Part shown: positions 61,701 to 64,000 of the stretch, piece after piece
Layout of the letters: every line of letters starts with the position of its first letter
Numbering within the stretch: the stretch's first letter is position 1
Assembly (NCBI GenBank): GCA_037389465.1
Contig: JAZARR010000154.1
Coordinates: 4,898,001-4,962,000 of the forward strand
Length of the DNA: 64,000 nucleotides
Reading direction: 5' to 3'
Origin: Baylisascaris procyonis
Taxonomy: Eukaryota > Nematoda > Chromadorea > Rhabditida > Ascarididae
Translations under genes and position numbers: made by a program
Notes under the pieces: generated by a model
What the model saw: the letters and a program-made list of their open reading frames with translations, nothing else
The model's database searches: none
Told to the model about the DNA's origin: nothing

Positions 61701-64000
61701 GAAATCTTTTTTGAGTATATTAAACAAAATGAAGTTCCGGAGGTATTTTTTAGTTTAAGTCATGAATGGGCGTATTTTGTCACATTTTTAAGCAAACTTA
61801 GAGGGAACCGATTTTGGTTCGCAGTCGGAGGCAGTAGCAAATATGCAAATTCCGTCACTCCGACCCTAAGTTAGTCAGTTAAACAAAAATCCGACTACAC
61901 CACCTAAAACTAATTTGGCCAAACTTGGCACACATTTATTTATTACAAAGTGAATTCGACAATTTTTGGTCAAAATGTTTGACAGGATTTGGCCACGATG
62001 ACAGAATAGGTCGGAATGATCAAAACTGAATGAGGATAGCTAAATAAGGACGTTTCCTAGGCTGCAAATTTTCTGACTCATATTCTAACAGTAGAATTTT
62101 TCACTTGCTCCATCCGGTTTGGGAACTTTCTTCGACTAGCATGAACCCGATTTCACTGAAGTGATATGGGTCAGGATGACTCACGCATATATGATTTTTA
62201 TTTTAAAGGCCTGCAAATGTGGTAAATTTATGCTTCACTTTTTTGCTTCCAACTGAGAGCGTTTTTTTGGTTTCATTTCATTTCGTTGCTTTGCATGACG
62301 TTTCTTTTGGAGTTTTGTAATCGTATCAGGTAAAAGGAAAGGGCATCTGAATTGCTTCTATTCCATTTCTTTCATTTGATCTTTATTTCGCATGTAATAT
62401 TCTATTCGCAAATTCTTTTTTTATAATTTATCGGAGCGTAAACCGGATTTTTGCTGTGAAAGAAGCGAAAATTATGGATGCCGTGACCCAGAAATAGAAG
62501 ATGGCGGTTCTGTCATAGATCGCTATCGGTCGACGGCGGCGTTTTTCTATATCCCTACCTCGAAATAATTCAATCCTAGTTGCATTCTTTTTAGGTTGCA
62601 GTGCGTAAAAGATAGCATAATGTGTTTTAATGTCAAATGAAGAAGCATGTTTTATTAATAACCATGCAGAGTGAAAAAAAAATAACTGAATTTGTCTGAA
62701 ATATGTTGAAATCTCTGATATTTCCCATTGTTTTTCTTTAATATTTAATTTTCCACTTTTTTCCTAAATGATCAGAGTTCACTTCTGAAGTTAAAAGCAT
62801 TTTTTCGAAGGGGGGAGAGGTGAAAAGAATGAGAAGACCAAGAGGAGGTCAAATGGGTACGGATAAACGGCAATAGAACTTATATTTGAATAGATGTGAG
62901 AAAAACTTTCGTTTCATTGGGGATTGATCTGCTATCATCTCTCTCCTTTCATATTTACCATTTTATTTTTTTTCTTTTAGTTGTCAGTCGGTCATTTTAT
63001 GCTTAATTTAATGCGTTATTTCATTTTCTGCTAATTACTTTTGTACTTACTGACAGCTGCTTTAACGAATTTGTGATTTGTCGTTATGACCTGATCACTC
63101 TTGGCTATTGAACGTGACGAAATTTCCATCCTGATTGTGGACGAAAATATGTGTCCGAAGGAAAGAAGTGAAGAAAGTTGAATGTAGGATGAAGTTGCGG
63201 ATGCCTGATCGTAACCGTTTATCATGCTCAGATCGCCGCCAAAATTTGCCATTAGGAGGTTTCGGAGCGTGGATGCCTCAAAAGATATATTTTTCGAAAG
63301 ATTTTGAGAGAGCTACTGATCTGTTTATGTTCTCAGTAGGACTCATACTCAAAGGCTCCATCTTTCTAAATTTTAAATCTTACTTCGAAAGATACGATTT
63401 TCATAAAGTCGAAAACTTCGACCTCACATTTAGAGTGGCCTCACGACATCCTTTTCGCCCCTTTTTTCGTACTGCTACCCGCAACCTCCCTCCCCCCCCC
63501 TCCTCCAGGAATGCTTGGCGGCGATCATAGCACTACCAGGACTTGACACTTGCTTGTAAAAGGGAACTGAAAGGAAATAAAGGTTAAAAGCAAACCATTT
63601 TTGCCCTCATTTATTTCTTTTTCTGTTTAGTTGCTGATGCATGGCTGGCACTAATGCTTTCTATTGCTATGCACACACTTTCAGCACCGCTTTTGCAATC
63701 ATTAATCGATGGTACGCCATCGCTTCCTTCTGATACGAACGCAAAGAATACTCTTCGAGGACGTGAACGTAACTCAGCACAAATGCGTTCATTACGTCAT
63801 GGTCTTTCGGTGGCCGCCGATCCGGACGGAATTTTAAGCTCTTCATTGAATAAATCCATCAGCAATTCGACCAACTCCCAACAATCGAGTTACATCCGTC
63901 TTCAGACGTCCCGTTCAAGTGGGGCGATAAGTAAGACCTGTAGCAATTCCGGATATTGGTGTAACGATTCCAGATATTGGTGTTGCGATCCCGGATATCG
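32441..64000 (+). CDS. par-3: par-3 (PAR-3/Bazooka/PARD3 polarity scaffold), 5' part, at least 17 exons
   Basis: Scaffold of the anterior PAR complex (PAR-3, PAR-6, aPKC) at the cortex, setting cell polarity. Coding exons: 32441-32563, 43704-43823, 45133-45337, 46193-46405, 52833-53107, 53293-53439, 54412-54511, 55261-55386, 56230-56360, 56684-56892, 57685-57841, 58276-58417, 59563-59736, 60037-60121, 61108-61221, 61593-61684, 63685-63930 (or 63631-63930). Phases agree throughout and give about 886 residues, still open at the right edge. Order: CR1 oligomerisation domain (about 1-90), low-complexity Ser-rich linker, PDZ1 (about 290-385), PDZ2 (about 427-512), PDZ3 (about 565-665), acidic linker, CR3 aPKC-binding motif (about 765-785). 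The start was chosen because M-K-T-K-A-T-V-H-F matches the beginning of CR1 and follows a strong acceptor. Intron 1 is 11,140 bp. Exon 4 to exon 5 joins as G|AG; another exon-like block lies between them. Confidence 0.95.
32564..43703 (+). other. par-3: par-3 intron 1 (11.1 kb)
   Basis: No nested gene is firmly supported. Contents noted: a 38-bp direct repeat near 33150-33230, a moderately GC-rich block at 35200-35510 with a short ORF ending in a good donor (35465), and a G/A run at about 36588-36620. There is also a 22-bp duplication (TCTGCTTATTGACAGATGAT) near 43141-43190 and a CTCTCTCCCTCC tract at about 43270-43318, followed by a possible alternative exon at 43388-43441. The longest chance frames (107 codons +, 127 codons -) are hydrophobic or lysine-rich low-complexity sequence. 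Confidence 0.6.
43704..45337 (+). CDS. par-3: par-3 exons 2-3: second half of CR1 and Ser-rich linker
   Basis: Exon 2 (43704-43823) reads MVRVHHLECIRDGGILDPDD then LLFEVFDEERDQ. Exon 3 (45133-45337) starts VLAIYDEQDD, the end of CR1, then runs into a Ser/Pro/Thr-rich stretch. The DGGILDPDD motif is a strong PAR-3 family signature. Intron 43824-45132. Exon 3 ends in phase 1 at CCA A|GTTGG, a weak donor; reading through it stops at TAG 45361-45363. Confidence 0.92.
45423..45499. repeat. (TA)n microsatellite in par-3 intron 3
   Basis: About 75 bases of TA repeat 85 bp after exon 3. The open frames through it are artefacts. Confidence 0.96.
45685..45840. repeat. Inverted repeat ends around a TTGGCCAT-rich segment
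   Basis: CACAGCTCAGT (about 45692) has its exact reverse complement ACTGAGCTGTG about 130 bases downstream (about 45824). Between and just after them TTGGCCAT or close variants occur about five times. It could be a small MITE-like element in par-3 intron 3. No target-site duplication was confirmed. Confidence 0.45.
46193..46405 (+). CDS. par-3: par-3 exon 4: Ser-rich linker
   Basis: Reads LRVISDAAHALQQLPSSSSS then a GSGSGS run and PRVKHKVTLSP. No domain; expected to be a disordered linker between CR1 and PDZ1. The acceptor is a tandem GCAGCAG, so the exon may start at 46193 or 46196, both in frame. Ends phase 1 at CCAG|GTTCC. Confidence 0.85.
47425..48790 (-). pseudogene. Possible degenerate coding relic on the minus strand
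   Basis: Two minus-strand frames (47425-47700, 91 codons; 48298-48555, 85 codons) and further interrupted stretches to 48790 have mixed, charged, non-repetitive composition unlike the other intronic frames. Example: GTPQTIRTHDDGRVKLLMAI. Stops and frame changes break it. It could be a decayed mobile-element protein inserted in antisense to par-3; I do not recognise a family. Confidence 0.25.
52647..52700. repeat. (TA)n microsatellite before par-3 exon 5
   Basis: About 54 bases of TA repeat, ending about 130 bp upstream of the exon 5 acceptor. Confidence 0.95.
52833..54511 (+). CDS. par-3: par-3 exons 5-7: PDZ1
   Basis: Exon 5 (52833-53107) has a charged helical stretch (AKERLEETLAERKDLLQQQK), then QTVIVLSDTF and the carboxylate-loop segment TPIGIE. 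Exon 6 (53293-53439) has RLLAVEIRQIDDEGRIAADG then RIRVGDRLTEINQRPVYQ. Exon 7 (54412-54511) has MSVSRARAYLHELQ and TFTVDRSLETFL, closing the fold. GRIRVGDRLTEIN is a typical PDZ core. The exon 5 start at 52833 (TTTTTGAG|AGG) restores frame from exon 4; 52835 would be phase 0 and would not. Confidence 0.92.
54190..54420. repeat. About 121-bp tandem duplication spanning the exon 7 acceptor
   Basis: TTCGAGTTGCT starts at 54194 and again at 54315. Both copies continue through GAATTGAATC, a TTGATCTA block, TATGAAACGA and GTGTTATAA. The right copy ends in TTTTGCAG and the start of PDZ1 exon 7 (GATGTCGG). The left copy ends in a T run and GTGCCGATGTCAG, with the GCAG acceptor destroyed. Confidence 0.88.
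55261..56892 (+). CDS. par-3: par-3 exons 8-10: linker and PDZ2
   Basis: Exon 8 (55261-55386) is a Ser/Gln-rich linker ending STVEIIK. Exon 9 (56230-56360) reads AQGFGFTVTGRDTAKGERLF then YIGTVKPDGAAFGVLRAGDR, with GFGF as the carboxylate-binding loop. Exon 10 (56684-56892) reads VNDVSTTGLRQNDVVSSLKQ and ETVKLLISR, closing PDZ2, followed by a polar linker. RDTAKGERLFYIGTVKPDGAA is arranged like PDZ2 of PARD3, the domain reported to bind phosphoinositide lipids. Introns 55387-56229 and 56361-56683. Confidence 0.93.
57685..59736 (+). CDS. par-3: par-3 exons 11-13: PDZ3 and post-PDZ linker
   Basis: Exon 11 (57685-57841) has NLDIALNETGSAGLGVSLKA and DCGIFIKK. Exon 12 (58276-58417) has VLHGGAAFKDGRLRVNDQLI. 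Exon 13 (59563-59736) has SVRLRIARALESPSRES, finishing PDZ3, then an acidic linker. GSAGLGVS and GGAAFKDGRLRVNDQL are near-diagnostic for PAR-3 PDZ3, which binds the PAR-6 PDZ-binding motif or PTEN-type ligands in other animals. The intron before exon 13 contains an exact partial copy of it. Confidence 0.94.
58508..58625. repeat. About 30-bp tandem repeat, four copies
   Basis: Units of the form CATAACTTTGAGTTGGTCAC plus about ten variable bases, in the intron between exons 12 and 13, immediately before the duplicated exon fragment. Confidence 0.88.
58675..58760 (+). pseudogene. Exact 86-bp partial copy of par-3 exon 13 in the preceding intron
   Basis: Positions 58675-58760 are identical, base for base, to 59599-59684 inside exon 13 (offset 924). 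In the exon's reading frame the copy is preceded directly by TGA (58674-58676) and followed directly by TAA (58761-58763), and it lacks an adjacent acceptor, so it cannot be a normal exon. Confidence 0.93.
60037..61221 (+). CDS. par-3: par-3 exons 14-15: basic and acidic linkers leading to CR3
   Basis: Exon 14 (60037-60121) reads YTEIVKKRAVNDVTRRRASS, a basic block with a kinase-type RRRASS site. Exon 15 (61108-61221) reads CASDDELSHIDVDAFNRENP then TRR at the splice. The FNRENPTR segment is the upstream half of the CR3 motif that docks on the aPKC kinase domain. Intron 60122-61107. Phases 1 to 2 and 2 to 2. Confidence 0.88.
61593..61684 (+). CDS. par-3: par-3 exon 16: CR3 aPKC phosphorylation motif
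   Basis: Reads RSISEKRHMGISNDASHTLA then IQKLKHLRQTS. RSISEKRHMG corresponds to the conserved aPKC site of PAR-3 proteins (Ser827 region of mammalian PARD3; here Ser775 by my numbering). In the family, phosphorylation there releases aPKC from the scaffold. Both flanking arginines and the SEKR core are present. Confidence 0.93.
63631..63930 (+). CDS. par-3: par-3 exon 17 with two possible acceptors
   Basis: From 63685 the exon reads APLLQSLIDGTPSLPSD, then an Arg/Ser-rich disordered stretch (RGRERNSAQMRSLRHGLSVA), to 63930 where a strong donor ATAA|GTAAGA follows. TTCTGTTTAG ends at 63630 and ACACTTTCAG at 63684. Both keep frame, and the longer form adds a hydrophobic 18-residue piece (ADAWLALMLSIAMHTLS). 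The shorter form looks more natural for PAR-3. Confidence 0.82.
63941..64000. repeat. 21-bp tandem repeat at the right edge
   Basis: Nearly three units of GTAGCAATTCCGGATATTGG plus T begin just after the exon 17 donor and run off the window. The unit is a multiple of three and stays open in more than one frame. Confidence 0.8.

Noticed and set aside
63135..63530. 131-codon + strand ORF in par-3 intron 16
   Set aside because: The reading shows no domain and no acceptor or donor pair of the right phase, while par-3 exons 16 and 17 join cleanly around it.

Overview
This is a eukaryotic window, most likely from a nematode of the spirurid/ascarid type. The pointers are an AT-rich background (my rough impression is about one third GC), many introns of roughly 0.3 to 1.2 kb with short T-rich 3' splice sites, and acceptor-like sites just upstream of start codons as expected for spliced-leader trans-splicing. 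A PAR-3 polarity protein and a GT27 GalNAc-transferase of nematode character also fit. The species assignment is inference. There is no bacterial gene organisation, so most long ORFs are chance open frames in introns.

Three protein genes, all on the + strand, were rebuilt by joining exons whose splice phases agree. (1) Positions 1-747 hold the last two exons of a density-regulated protein (DENR, SUI1 domain; translation re-initiation). (2) Positions 3952-15087 hold a complete 12-exon polypeptide N-acetylgalactosaminyltransferase of 586 residues: type II membrane anchor, GT27 catalytic domain with DxH and WGGEN, and a C-terminal ricin-type lectin domain. One intron needs a GC-AG splice pair. 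(3) From 32441 to beyond the right edge lies par-3. It has the CR1/N-terminal oligomerisation domain, three PDZ domains and the CR3 aPKC-binding motif, spread over at least 17 exons and more than 31 kb, with an 11.1 kb first intron. Its 3' end is outside the window.

The 17 kb between the transferase and par-3 has no convincing coding gene. It holds a G-rich minisatellite of about 60-bp units just after the transferase (15.28-16.15 kb) and a 3.3 kb satellite with 50-bp units and a higher-order period of about 431 bp (23.52-26.83 kb). It also holds TA microsatellites and a perfect 22-bp-stem hairpin near 27.7 kb. A 5'-truncated non-LTR retrotransposon 3' end with a probable target-site duplication sits in transferase intron 2.

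The most interesting structure is within par-3: an exact 86-bp partial copy of a coding exon in the preceding intron, a tandemly duplicated 3' splice-site region, and a frame-breaking cassette-like exon. There are also a possible alternative first or cassette exon inside CR1 and a pair of in-frame acceptors that would add or omit an 18-residue hydrophobic segment. Together they suggest unusually rich, or recently remodelled, splicing of this polarity gene.
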